Shown: piece by piece, positions 46,495 through 63,431 of the stretch
How positions within the stretch are numbered: position 1 is the first letter of the stretch
Layout: each line of letters opens with the position of its first letter
Assembly: GCF_018143015.1 (NCBI RefSeq)
Contig: NC_054748.1
Span: forward strand, 3,402,580 to 3,466,579
Origin: Lytechinus variegatus
Taxonomy: Eukaryota > Echinodermata > Echinoidea > Temnopleuroida > Toxopneustidae
Direction: 5' to 3'
Length of the DNA stretch: 64,000 bases
The notes under the pieces: model-generated
Told to the model about the DNA's origin: nothing
Database searches by the model: none
The model's input: only the letters and a program-made list of their open reading frames with translations
Program-made: the position numbers and the translations under genes

Positions 46495-47028
46495 CTGGTA
46501 AAGTTATAATTCAGAACTGTGATTGACATTTTCAGTTTAAGTCAGACCTTCAATACTCATTTCATAACATCATGAACTTGGGGTTGCCTAAAATAAATTA
46601 TGCTAAAGCTTTTGTAAAAACGGTAATACTCAGAAAATAGACCGATGACTAGAAATTAGTATGATGGAGGGCCTTAACGTAAAGCTAAGCACTTTGTTTA
46701 GGCCTACAGTCAAGTGATACAAACTATGGCAATTTTAATATTTGAAAAGATTGTCTTGCTAATAATGAATAACATGCCTAAATACTAGTATTTGAAAGAT
46801 CATTTTCTACAAGGTCTTATCAATTTACTTACCATCCCGTCATGAAAAGAAAACATAGAATTTACTGGACCGGTTAATAAATAAGTCATCTTTTAGTTCA
46901 GGAAACATAAATTACTAGGGCCTAGTCGTAAAATTCTGATTAGGCTACTTTCTTTATCTTTAAAAATTAATGGATTTTCCTCAACAAACAGTACCGGTAT
47001 CGTTACCAATAATAAATATCTACTCTAG
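46495..47028. other. Spacer upstream of CARS1 exon 2; first exon not identified
   Basis: The exon at 46317-46494 needs an upstream exon ending one base into a Gly codon. I searched this stretch by eye and found no ATG exon with a matching donor. Confidence 0.4.
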
Positions 47029-47314
47029 ACTGTGGGATGGTCGCTAAAATTGTGACTTTCCGTGGGGCGGCAAATGCAACCACGGTCCTTGGACATGATA
47101 ATATGTAAAATAATATGAGTGAATACATGCAACATGTTGCCATCGCTAAATTCTGCTCCTGACCTCAAAATAATAATATGCGAAATCGTACCATTGATTC
47201 GACTGGAATTCCGCCATTCACCCCATGTGTTAAGGACTCCCGCGAACGCGCGCAAACGTCTACAATGCATGTAACCTCGTTCGCGTTTATTTTTTATTCG
47301 TTGTAGAATATACG

Positions 47315-47440
47315 ATGGCGGATAAGATGTCGTCGTCTTCGTCGTGTTTTGACAGCGAAAATGACGATTTACCAATAGCAAATGTATGCTACATGCACGT
47401 CTTACCCAAGGAAAGATGGCCAGTAAATTTCTTCAAGTAA
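47315..47440 (+). CDS. Hypothetical 41-aa frame in palindrome A, left arm
   Basis: It starts MADKMSSSSSCFDSENDDLP and ends PVNFFK. Its twin in the right arm (47978-48100) stays open with a 3-bp length difference and changes E/D, P/Q and W/G. A GTATGC donor-like site follows DDLPIAN, so it could be a first exon. No family recognised. Confidence 0.3.
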   Translation: MADKMSSSSSCFDSENDDLPIANVCYMHVLPKERWPVNFFK

Positions 47441-47977
47441 AGAGCTAGAACAAATTTAAGCCTTTGCTGGATTCGTTGGTGTAGACTACCTGGGACTTCA
47501 GAATAAAAATAGCTATTCGTGCAGCAGAGCTGTTTGCGATTGACTTGCATGCAGCTCGACAAGCATTTCAGCAAGATCCGAATGGATCAAAATAAATATA
47601 GATGTACCGCGTTACTTTCAAAAGAGGGGGTACACCTCGAGTTGGTTTTTTTTAAATAAATCACTTTTTCATGGCAATCTAACTGTTCTTCTTTCTTTCC
47701 TTTCCAGTTTTCACTTTTTATGTCTTTTCTTAGTTCCCTTCTCCCTTTCCTCTTTTTCCCTTTCTTTCTCCCTTTTTCTTCTTTTCCTTTCTTTAATTTC
47801 CCGGTGAACTCCGCCAGGGGGCAGCTTGCCCCCCGCCCCTGTTAAGCCACTGCTCCCTGGCCGGGCTGCAAGAAGTCAATCGCAAACTTCTCTGCTGCAC
47901 GAATAACTAGTTTTATTCTGAAGTCCCAGGTAGTCTACACCAACGAATGTAGCAAGGCTTAAATTTGTTCTAGCTCT

Positions 47978-48100
47978 TTACTTGAAGAAATTTACTGGCC
48001 CTCTTTCCTTTTGTAAGACGTGCATGTAGCATACATTTGCTATTGGTAAATCGTCATTGTCGCTGTCAAAACACGACAAAGACGACATCTTATCCGCCAT
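47978..48100 (-). CDS. Hypothetical 40-aa frame in palindrome A, right arm
   Basis: It starts MADKMSSLSCFDSDNDDLPI and ends PVNFFK, the mirror of 47315-47440. It lies on the CARS1 strand upstream of that gene, but its possible donors do not give the phase CARS1 exon 46317-46494 needs. Confidence 0.3.
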   Translation of the reverse strand: MADKMSSLSCFDSDNDDLPIANVCYMHVLQKERGPVNFFK

Positions 48101-48350
48101 CGTATATTCTACAACCATGACAACGAATAAAAAATAAACGCGAACGAGGTTACATGCATTGTAGACGTTTGCGTGCGTTCGCGGGAGTCCTTAACACATG
48201 GGATGAATGGCGGAATTTCCAGTCGAATCAATGGTATGATTTCGCATATTATTATTTTAATTTTGAGGTCAGGAGTAGCCTGGGGCGTTTTGGGGAGTGA
48301 AAGTTATATACTGTACGTATGGAGTCACTCCCCACTAACGCCTGGATTCC

Positions 48351-48877
48351 TCCCTATACTTCCCCACACACGGGTACAAAACCAGAAACTTTCGCCCCCG
48401 AGAATTCTACTTTCCCTCTAAAAGATCTAGCCCTAAAACATGTACATGGGGTCCAACTTCATTTCCAACATTTCAGCGATATTGATTTCATTTTTAAAGA
48501 AGAATTCATTAAAAAAACGAGAGATTTGTTTTGAAAAGATGGAAAGAGCTTACTTCCGTGTTTACGTCGCCATCTTGATTTCTTTGTCTTCCGCTTGGCG
48601 ACAGCACGCAAATCCGATTTGCGTGCTGTCGCCAAGCGGAAGACAAAGAAATCAAGATGGCGACGTAAACACGGAAGTAAGCTCTTTCCATCTTTTCAAA
48701 ACAAATCTCTCGTTTTTTTAATGAATTCTTCTTTAAAAATGAAATCAATATCGCTGAAATGTTGGAAATGAAGTTGGACCCCATGTACATGTTTTAGGGC
48801 TAGATCTTTTAGAGGGAAAGTAGAATTCTCGGGGCGAAAGTTTCTGGTTTTGTACCCGTGTGTGGGAAGTATAGGGA
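48351..48877. mobile_element. Inserted palindrome B, nearly perfect, 527 bp
   Basis: The ends are TCCCTATACTTCCC and GGGAAGTATAGGGA, flanked by GGATTCC (48344-48350) and GGACTCC (48878-48884), a 7-bp target duplication with one mismatch. The host right arm near 51580-51590 holds the single target copy. Arms of about 262 bp meet at a 3-bp centre (48614-48616) and differ at only a few sites, so both strands carry almost the same 93-aa frame. AAGATGGCGACG beside the centre resembles a YY1 site. Confidence 0.9.
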
Positions 48878-49076
48878 GGACTCCCCATGGCATAATCGTG
48901 ATATAGTCCCCAAATCCAAAAGTGGGGATCATTAGATTCACACCTACCAGAACGCATGAAAATCACTTCCTTTCTCCAGAACACAGTCCCCAACTCTCGT
49001 ACAACAATGTGGCAAAATGATAACACACACAAATGAAACACACAGTATATAAACACTAGGGTTCTCTCCCTATTAT

Positions 49077-49330
49077 ATACTCGTGATACAGTCCCCACTC
49101 AATGGGAAATCAAGTTCGATTTTCACGGCGGTGGGGACAGTTTAAACAGTATAGTATACTCGTGATCCAGTCCCCACGCTATGGGATACACAGTTCGCTT
49201 TGTACGCAGTGGGGACTGTTCCCAACAGTATAGCTATACTCGTGATACCATCCCCACGCTATGGGATACACAGTTCGCTTTGTACGCAGTGGGGATAGCT
49301 CCAACAGTATATATACTCGTGATACCGTCC
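49077..49330. repeat. Tandem units with GTCCCCAC/GTGGGGAC hairpins
   Basis: Three to four units of about 77 bp open with TATACTCGTGATAC. Each pairs GTCCCCAC with GTGGGGAC around CTATGGGATACACAGTTCGC. The mirror lies at about 51200-51420. Confidence 0.85.
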
Positions 49331-49446
49331 CCCCCACAACATCAAAGCGTGCTCGTTCAACAAGAGGATGGGGACAGTTTCCCGATGCAACGTGACAAGG
49401 ATAAAACACATTTGGGTATGGTTGCGGAAGTTGGGGGAGGGTGAGG

Positions 49447-49486
49447 GTGGGGGGGGGGGGGGGGGGGGGGGCGGGCGGGGGAGGGG
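49447..49486. repeat. Long G tract
   Basis: About 40 bases of nearly pure G, mirrored by a C tract of over 50 bases at 51048-51105. These could form G-quadruplexes, and their exact lengths are unlikely to be reliable. Confidence 0.85.
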
Positions 49487-49649
49487 GGAGGACTTCAGCC
49501 CTTTCTTTCTTTTCCAAACATAAACGTAAAAATATGACCATAAGATTGTGATTTACTGCATGTGCATCTTTAGTTTCCAATGTAATGCACTTTACCCATG
49601 AATGTAATAATTTTTGATCGCCCACAAATGCCTTCATATGAAGCACAAA

Positions 49650-50890
49650 AGTGCAAAGTCTTTTTCCAGACCCGGTTAATTAAAAATTATAATACAAGTC
49701 CAAAGTCTTTTTTCCAGACCCGGTTGTTTCAAAAATCATAATATAAGTCCAAACTAAGATACCATAATGATATTCCAGTGGAATAAAAATTAAAAATCGA
49801 GTTTAGTCTCTTTCTCCAAACCCCGATCGATATTCCAAAATTATAAATAATACAACAACAATAACAGTATAACTATAAAGACAGCCCCCCCCCATAATCT
49901 TATTAATGCTGGCTAACATGGACATATTTATAGCATAGTCTTTCAGCCAGACCCAGTTATTTTTTTCCAGAATAACGCTAATAGTAATAATAAGAATAAG
50001 AAAAACTCAATATCTAAGACCAAACAATCCTTCAACCTAAAAACCTATTTTAAAAAGAGGTTTTGAGCGTTTTCTTTATTCCAGACCTAATCAATTTTCA
50101 TAAAATATGAAAAAAAATCTTCTAACGTGAGACCCTATCATATTCTTATTCTTGTGGAATAACACAAGTTTTAAACATACTCTTTCCTCCAGATCCGGTT
50201 ATTTAAAATCAATTTAAACAATCTTAAAAACATAAGACTTTGTCACATCCTTATTCTGTGGAATAACAGGAGTACATGTATTATGCCTAGTCTTTCGTCT
50301 ATAGACCTGGTTATTTAAAAGATAAACAAATATTGGAAAAAACATCAAAGCTATAAGAACAATCTTCAAAATTAAACCCAAAAGTTAAAATGCTTGGATT
50401 TAGAGTGTTGTCTTAACCCCACACCCAGTTCTCTTAAAAATACAAATTAAGCAAAACTTTAATCTTAAAACTTGTTTCCCACGATTTCCAATTTTGAAAT
50501 AACCGTGTCTGGAGCAAAGACTACACACATATTTCCGTGCTATTCAATGTTGATAAGATTGCGAGGTTTATGTCTTGTCGTGTTTTTAACGATTTTTTTA
50601 ACTAACTAGGTCTGGAGGAAAGACTACACTATATGTCCATGTTGTTCGACATAAATATTTTTTTATTATTATTATTAATTTATTAGTAGTAGTATTCATT
50701 TTTATTTCAAAGATCTGGGTCTGGGTGAAAGACTACGCTATATTTCCATGTGGGCCTTTGTTACTTTTTACTCTGGTCTTGAAAAAAGACTTTGAACTTA
50801 TATCACAATTTTTTAAAACAACCGGGTCTGGAAAAAAGACTTTGGACTTGTATTATCATTTTTAATTAACCGGGTCTGGAAAAAGACTTT
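49650..50890. repeat. Inverted array of the AGTCTTTYYTCCAGACCCGG motif
   Basis: About eight degenerate units face right between 49657 and 50430, and about six face left between 50503 and 50885 (AACCGGGTCTGGAAAAAGAC). Spacing is about 46-50 bp at the edges and 100-130 bp inside. Sequence between units is AT-rich and poorly conserved. Confidence 0.8.
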
Positions 50891-51047
50891 GCACTTTTGT
50901 GCTTCATATGAAGGCATTTGTGGGCGATCAAAAATTATTACATTCATGGGTAAAGTGCATTACATTGGAAACTGAAGATGCACAGTAAATCACAATCTTA
51001 TGGTCATATTTTTACGTTTATGTTTGGAAAAAAAAGGGGCTGAAGTC

Positions 51048-51063
51048 CTCCCCCCCCCCCCCG

Positions 51064-51105
<42 letters not shown>
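51048..51105. repeat. Long C tract
   Basis: Mirror of the G tract at 49447-49486 and longer by over ten bases, as expected of an unstable homopolymer or an assembly estimate. Confidence 0.85.
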
Positions 51106-51825
51106 ACTCCCCTACCCCCAACTTCCGCAACCATACCCAAATGTGTTTTATCCTTGTCACGTTGCATCGGGAAACTGTCCCCATCCTCTTGTTGAACGAG
51201 CACGCTTTGATGTTGTGGGGGGACGGTATCACGAGTATATATACTGTTGGAGCTATCCCCACTGCGTACAAAGCGAACTGTGTATCCCATAGCGTGGGGA
51301 CTGGATCACGAGTATACTATACTGTTTAAACTGTCCCCACCGCCGTGAAAATCGAACTTGATTTCCCATTGAGTGGGGACTGTATCACGAGTATATAATA
51401 GGGAGAGAACCCTAGTGTTTATGTACTGTGTGTTTCATTTGTGTGTGTTATCATTTTGCCACATTGTTGTACGAGAGTTGGGGACTGTGTTCTGGAGAAA
51501 GGAAGTGATTTTCATGCGTTCTGGTAGGTGTGAATCTAATGATCCCCACTTTTGGATTTGGGGACTATATCACGATTATGCCGGAATCCCAGGCGTTAGT
51601 GGGGAGTGACTCCATACGTACAGTATATAACTTTCACTCCCCAAAACCCCCAGGCTAGTCAGGAGCAGAATTTAGCGATGGCAACATGTTGCATGTATTC
51701 ACTCATAATATTTTACATATTATCATGTCCAAGGACCGTGGTCATGGTGGTTGCATTTGATTTGCCGCCCCACGGAAATGAAAAACGAGAGACATTTTCC
51801 TTGTCCATCCCACAGTCTACTAGAA

Positions 51826-53141
51826 TTTAGGTCTGGACTCAGGAGGATTATCATTTTTTAAATTATTTTTCTGCAAATATTTTTACAACTTTTTAGTTTA
51901 GTTCAATTAAAAATAAAAAATAACATTATTTCAGGTGAACTTCCCCAAACGTTAGCCTGCTAATCGCTATTCAAACATTAGTAAAACTTATTTCTTACCG
52001 TCTGTAGACATATTTACTTTGATATTTTCTTCACTGGTAATTCATAGGTTGAGCAAAGAGGACGGATTTCCCAAGTCTACTGATCTGACAGAGTTGACCA
52101 AATATTGCCACACCAATATCAATAGGTGGTAACACACATTTAAAGTTGGGCACAGCTGTTTCAGTCACACATGAGGAGGTACATACATACATGTGTATTG
52201 TACACGTAAAACTTCGCATTTGGATGATGAAATATCAGGGCAAGCCCCCAAGACGGTTCATTTTCAATATAGGGGTGTGTTTTTTTTTCTTCCACGCAAT
52301 CGAGTTCTCATGTAATAGTAAAATGATAGATATTAGTCGTTGAGCATTGTTTTGCGATGTAACAATAATATGAAGATAAAAATTAATGTAAATGTGAGTT
52401 TTCAATAGAGTCATGTGTATTTTAAGATATGCAAACAGAGAAATCATTCCCTGTCCGCACGGCCGGTGCCCTTTTAGTTTCAATCGATTCAACCATTTAG
52501 ACTTAGTCTTTAAAGTAGTCGAAAAAAGGAAAGTTTATGAAATTAACTTGTTATTTACTTGAAATACACGCTTTCAATATCATCTTTTTAAGACCATAGC
52601 ATGTTTTCTATTTTTTCATATCACAAAGCGAAAAAAAGAATGCTGAATATTATCTATTATATGCTAAAATAGCTATTGCAGTGTCAATACCTTTTTCTTC
52701 TAGTTCACTTGAGACAGAGCTCGAGAATAACAAAACACCGCGGGAAAAAAGGGCGCGCCAATTCCAATTGTAATTAAGAGATATCCCGCCGTACAATGTA
52801 AACACAGAATCAGACGGGGAGAAGAGATCAACATAACACCTTAATATTTCTTGGCGTAGACCCATGATTGCACTTTCGAAGGGTAAGTCAATAGTATTTT
52901 CAGGCTTGTCTAGATGTTGAACATACATATAGATGTAGTTTTTTCTCCATGAATTGCCAGAGTGCATGCCAAACGCAGTTGCTTTGGCCGTTTTGGGATT
53001 TGATCTGAGTCTGAGTTGTGCACTGTGTCTGTGACTGCATGAGTGCGAGTGGGTGACTGAGGTCTGAGCTGAGGCTGTCTGCTGAACCAGTGAATGTCAC
53101 TTGTGTGTGTGATGAGACTGAGACTTTGCAGGCTCAAGCTC
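51826..53141. other. CARS1/TYMS spacer, possible TYMS promoter region
   Basis: No repeat family or gene was recognised apart from the E2F-like sites below. At 52864 an ATG is followed by GCACTTTCGAAGG and a GTAAGTCA donor at 52883, which could be a first exon (probably non-coding for TYMS). Confidence 0.35.
52740..52790. promoter_or_regulatory. Two E2F-like sites
   Basis: GCGGGAAAAA at 52740-52749 fits the E2F consensus, next to GGGCGCGCC, and TCCCGCC lies at 52784-52790. TYMS is a known E2F target in animals. The distance to the coding start (about 3 kb) requires a 5' UTR intron, consistent with the acceptor ending at 55746. Confidence 0.4.
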
Positions 53142-53150
53142 TGTCGGCTG

Positions 53151-54046
53151 TAGTCTTGAGGACGCAATGATGATGATTTTTTTAGATATGTCTTACATTT
53201 CTTCATCATTGACGTCTTGACACTCTCTCCATAATGCCTCAGCGAACGACCAAAACAAAGATTGATTTCCCCCAAAAATCCATCTTTTTAAACAGAAATG
53301 ACTAGAATTTTGTTAATTTTATTAATTCTTACACCTTCCTACGCCTAATGCGTAGGAAGGTTTTAAATATTACTTTAAAAAATGTAAAAAAATGAAGATT
53401 TCTTACCCAACTGATGCCGCGTAGACCTCTCGTTCCACATGTAAACAACGGAAATACAATTATAATAGCGTCGACCCTTGAACCGCTTATGTATGACGTA
53501 CTTCCGGAAAGCAATGCCGTCTTAACGAACAATTTAGAGATAAAAATCTTATTTAACAAATATCAAAATTATTTCGTGATCATAAATAATTTATATATAT
53601 TTATATGAATTATTTATGATCACAAAATCAATTTTAATATTTGTTAAATAAGATTTTTTATCTCTAAATTGTTCGTTAAGACGGCATTGCTTTCCGGAAG
53701 TACGTCATACATAAGCGGTTCAAGGGTCGACGCTATTGTATTTCCGTTGTTTACATGTGGAACGAGAGGTCTACGCGGCATCAGTTAGGTAAGAAATCTT
53801 CATTTTTTTACATTTTTTTAAAGTAATATTTAAAACCTTCCTACGCATTAGGCGTAGGAAGGTGTAAGAATTAATAAAATTAACAAAATTCTAGTCATTT
53901 CGGTTTAAAAAGATGGATTTTTGGGGGAAATCCATCTTTGTTTTGGTCGTTCGCTGAAGGCATTATGGAGAGAGTGTCAAGACGTCAATGATGAAGAAAT
54001 GTAAGACACATCTAAAAAAATCATCATCATTGCGTCCTCAAGACTA
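53151..54046. mobile_element. Foldback element with 9-bp target duplication
   Basis: The ends are TAGTCTTGAGGACGCAATGA and GCGTCCTCAAGACTA, flanked by perfect TGTCGGCTG at 53142-53150 and 54047-54055. Arms of about 440 bp are nearly identical and meet near 53602. A 9-bp duplication fits Mutator-like (MULE) elements; that is inference. Each arm also holds a small palindrome (CTTCCTACGC/GCGTAGGAAG) and an ETS/CRE-like stretch (TTCCGGAAGTACGTCA). No transposase is present. Confidence 0.88.
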
Positions 54047-54055
54047 TGTCGGCTG

Positions 54056-55746
54056 CCTCATCCACAACCAGATACACGTAGATCTAACGGTAAGTTCACC
54101 TCAGAGTCAGAAACGGTGGTGAAATAATAAGTTATGGCAGTCTACTATTTATGATGATTTTCATAGAACTTTTTCTTAATTGTTCTAGGCCTACAGTTCT
54201 AGAATAAAAAGAAATGCCACCTTGTTACCAAAGAAAAGGGCCATGGGCTTGTTTGAATCGGCCTTTTTCATCAGTCACATCACATGACATCATCGGGTAC
54301 GGAAAGGACTTGTCCTGTACTGCTGTAGGTTTTCTGGTCTTTACTTCTGTTCTGCCTGGCCAATTGACGATTATCTAGACAGTCGAAACTTTTGATTTGA
54401 ACTGTAAAAAATTGGTCTTCCAATACATCATAGTACTTTGAATTATAAAATTTGGAAGATGGAATGGAAGTTGAAACCTGAACCCAAGGTGGAACGGTAG
54501 GGCCTATATAGCCCTAGATTCATGGAACATGCAAGAAGGTTGACAGAGTACTACAGAGGCTAGACAGGAATAACCATCGTTTCTGGGGATTTATTCAACA
54601 ATTTCTGACATTTTACTGTAGGCCTAATCCCCATTCACCGACGGTAAAGTGTCCGTGTTGGCTCACATTTGTTATAACACCAGTACTTTTGTCAATCCAG
54701 AGTCCAAACTTTGGGGTTATATCACACATCGAGGTTACACTCTAAGGATATATAAGCTACAAATTAAAAAATATAGAACTATTTAACATAAAAATACTTT
54801 AAATGATATAGGCCCTAGATGAAAATGCATGAAAGTCATACTTTACCGACGTTTTGTTGGGTACGACACAGGAAAACAGATCAAATTGGCAGCCAAACTA
54901 TGCTATGAAATATTTACAAACGAGCGGAGAGGGCGTCAACAATATACAAATGTGATATCGATATTGCATTCCCACCAGCACACCTACAAGGCAATACGAT
55001 ACACTACACGAAGACAAGTGATACTAAATATAATCGCGATATATCGAGACATTACTTAAGTTAATTACGATAATGACGTCATTTAAGATGGCAACTTGCA
55101 AGAAAAACCGTCGGGTCAGGTGAAAATGTCTTAGATGACAGATTTCTCAATCATCAAGTGGATTTTTTCAATAAATCCGGTCCAAGGTATGCAATTACTT
55201 AAGTTATTTATATTTCCCTGATAATGGAAACCATGAAACTGTAAATTTCGCTCAAAAAAAACAGTTTTAAATCGCAATCTATAACACGCCAGTTCACTAT
55301 ACATTGTCTGTAGCCACAAGCCCCTAAGCTCTTCAGTCTAAGTATGGTGAGTGGAGCCAACGTAGTTCAGCGGAACAACCAAAATAAAGAGACTGAAGCT
55401 TTTGGTCTATACAGAGGCGAGCATCAAAACTTGTGAAGGATCTGAGAGTCTTGTATGAAAGGAGACTTTGGAGGAGAGGACATATATTGGTCCACCAAAT
55501 TATACATGGATTGGTCAACATTTCTCCAGACCATTTCTTCTCCAAGTGTGGTAGTAACTCTACAAGAGGTCACTCCATGAAAATATTGAAATCCCATAGT
55601 AAGCAAACTGGATTTGAGAAATAAGTCTTTTATAAAAGTTCAGTTTTAGTACAAAAGTAGGCCCTTATCAATGACTGGAATAGTCTTAAGAATCTAATCC
55701 ATTCTCCCCCCCCCTTCTTCCCCATTTCAAACTGCATATTTGACAG
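54056..55746. other. Spacer upstream of TYMS
   Basis: Nothing recognised except the short repeat at 55327-55417. The final bases before 55747 (TATTTGACAG) form a possible 3' splice site. Confidence 0.4.
55327..55417. mobile_element. Copy of the GAAGCTTTTGGTCT repeat
   Basis: GGTGAGTGGAGCCAACGTAG, then TTCAGCGGAACAACCAA and GAGACTGAAGCTTTTGGTCT, matches 11365-11435. Confidence 0.75.
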
Positions 55747-55770
55747 GAACCGAACCAATCCAAAGGTATA

Positions 55771-62419
<6,649 letters not shown>

Positions 62420-62834
62420 AGGTCACTGACAATGAAGGTCATCTTGAAGGTCATGCTCAATGACAGTCAAAGTCATGGACTATGAAAAGCATGGACCAGG
62501 TACCGTCTAGATTATGCATAAGGCTTTCATTGTAGAATTCCACGATGGAATGCATCTAAATTTAATCCATTTCCTTTTGGAAACAGGTGATGCCTGTAAC
62601 CGATTGCCCACTGAAACCAGCTGATCTGTGTGCAAAAGCTATGGAATTTACGGGTTTCAAGGGGTTTATTCTTCCTTTTTTTTGGGGGGGGGAATGAAGT
62701 ATGGTAGGCCACACCAAGGGCAACCTCTCCCCTTAACTCTTTGCCCGCCATCGACAGAATCACTCCTATGTCACATTGATTTCAAGGTGCAACCGTAAGA
62801 TTGGATTTGTGTGGACTATTCTAATTCCGCTCAC
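62420..62834. other. TYMS 3' region
   Basis: It begins with short GAAGGTCA..AATGAAGGTCAT direct repeats just after the stop. No clear poly(A) signal was seen. Confidence 0.4.
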
Positions 62835-63372
62835 AGTAGCTTTTGATTGGTTCAGCTGCGAGATTAGTAACACGAACACGCAAGTATGAAGCAATTACTC
62901 CAGTTCTGAGAGAATTACATTGGCTCCCTGTCCGTTCCCGGATTGTATTCAAACTTCTAGTTTTTGCACACAACTGTTTTTATAAAATTGCCCCGTCCTA
63001 TTTACTCGATTTAGTTTCATATTACCAGCCATCCCGAAATCTTAGATCAAGCTCAAAAGCATTATTTGTTGTTCCCTCTGTCTTTACAAAGTCATATGGT
63101 GAGCGTGCTTTTACTCATGTCTCTGCTGTCCTCTGGAATGCTTTACCGAATTCAATGAGATATCAAAGTGATTTTATGTACATTCAGGAGATCCCTCAAA
63201 ACATATCTTTTCAATGCATAAAAAAATAACTTTGAACTAATGGTCCAATCTAAATATCTCGATTACTTTATTCTTATATACCTTTCACTATTTCTTCTTT
63301 AAGCGCATAGGGACATGCTATGCTATGTGTGATGCGCTATACAAGAATTGAGCATCATTATTATTATTATTG
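62835..63372 (+). mobile_element. 3' end of a CR1/L2-like LINE
   Basis: The frame 62843-63229 reads SAARLVTRTRKYEAITPVLR, then ELHWLPVRSRIVFKLLVFAH, YLLDLVSYYQPSRNLRSSSK and AVLWNALPNSMRYQS, the characteristic C-terminal tail of CR1/L2-type reverse transcriptase proteins. It is truncated at the 5' side. The 3' end has GATGCGCTATACAAGAATTG followed by ATT repeats, typical of these elements. Confidence 0.88.
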
Positions 63373-63431
63373 TAAAGAAAGGCTCTGTGAGTGCACTGTA
63401 CAGTGCAATCCAGGCATTGCTCTTGTGTATG

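Larger units (their letters stand above)
47156..48275. mobile_element. Inserted palindrome A, about 1.1 kb
   Basis: Arms 47164-47578 and 47868-48267 are inverted copies (about 90% identical) around a pyrimidine-rich loop. In the right arm of the host element the site is empty: TTCTGCTCCTGACTAGCCTG. Here it is CTCCTGAC at the left flank and GTCAGGAG at the right flank, so the 8-bp flanks are inverted, not direct. The loop ends in a CCCCTGTTAAGCCACTG piece resembling a hAT terminus. Confidence 0.78.
47029..51816. mobile_element. Composite foldback (TU-like) element, 4.8 kb
   Basis: The left arm begins ACTGTGGGATGG and the right end closes CCATCCCACAGT. The flanks CTACTCTAG (47020-47028) and CTACTAGAA (51817-51825) may be a diverged target duplication. 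Left-arm blocks 47029-47163, 48276-48350 and 48885-49660 are the reverse complement of 50890-51816. The interior is an inverted array of short motifs with its axis near 50460. Two smaller palindromes sit in the left arm only. No transposase frame is visible. Long inverted repeats with internal sub-repeats are known for sea urchin TU elements; the family assignment is inference. Confidence 0.85.

Noticed and set aside
47978-48100. First exon of CARS1 (MAD... start on the correct strand)
   Set aside because: Available donors do not give the one-base phase required by exon 46317-46494, and the frame belongs to a mirrored repeat arm.
48440-48790. Two near-identical 93-aa frames on opposite strands
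   Set aside because: They are one sequence read from each arm of a palindrome and have no recognisable domain.
49179-49646. 155-aa proline-rich frame
   Set aside because: The proline run is the complement of the G tract.
53000-54060. A coding gene in the spacer (MGEINLCFGRSLRHYGESVK frame)
   Set aside because: It lies in a foldback arm, is mirrored in the other arm, and has no known domain.
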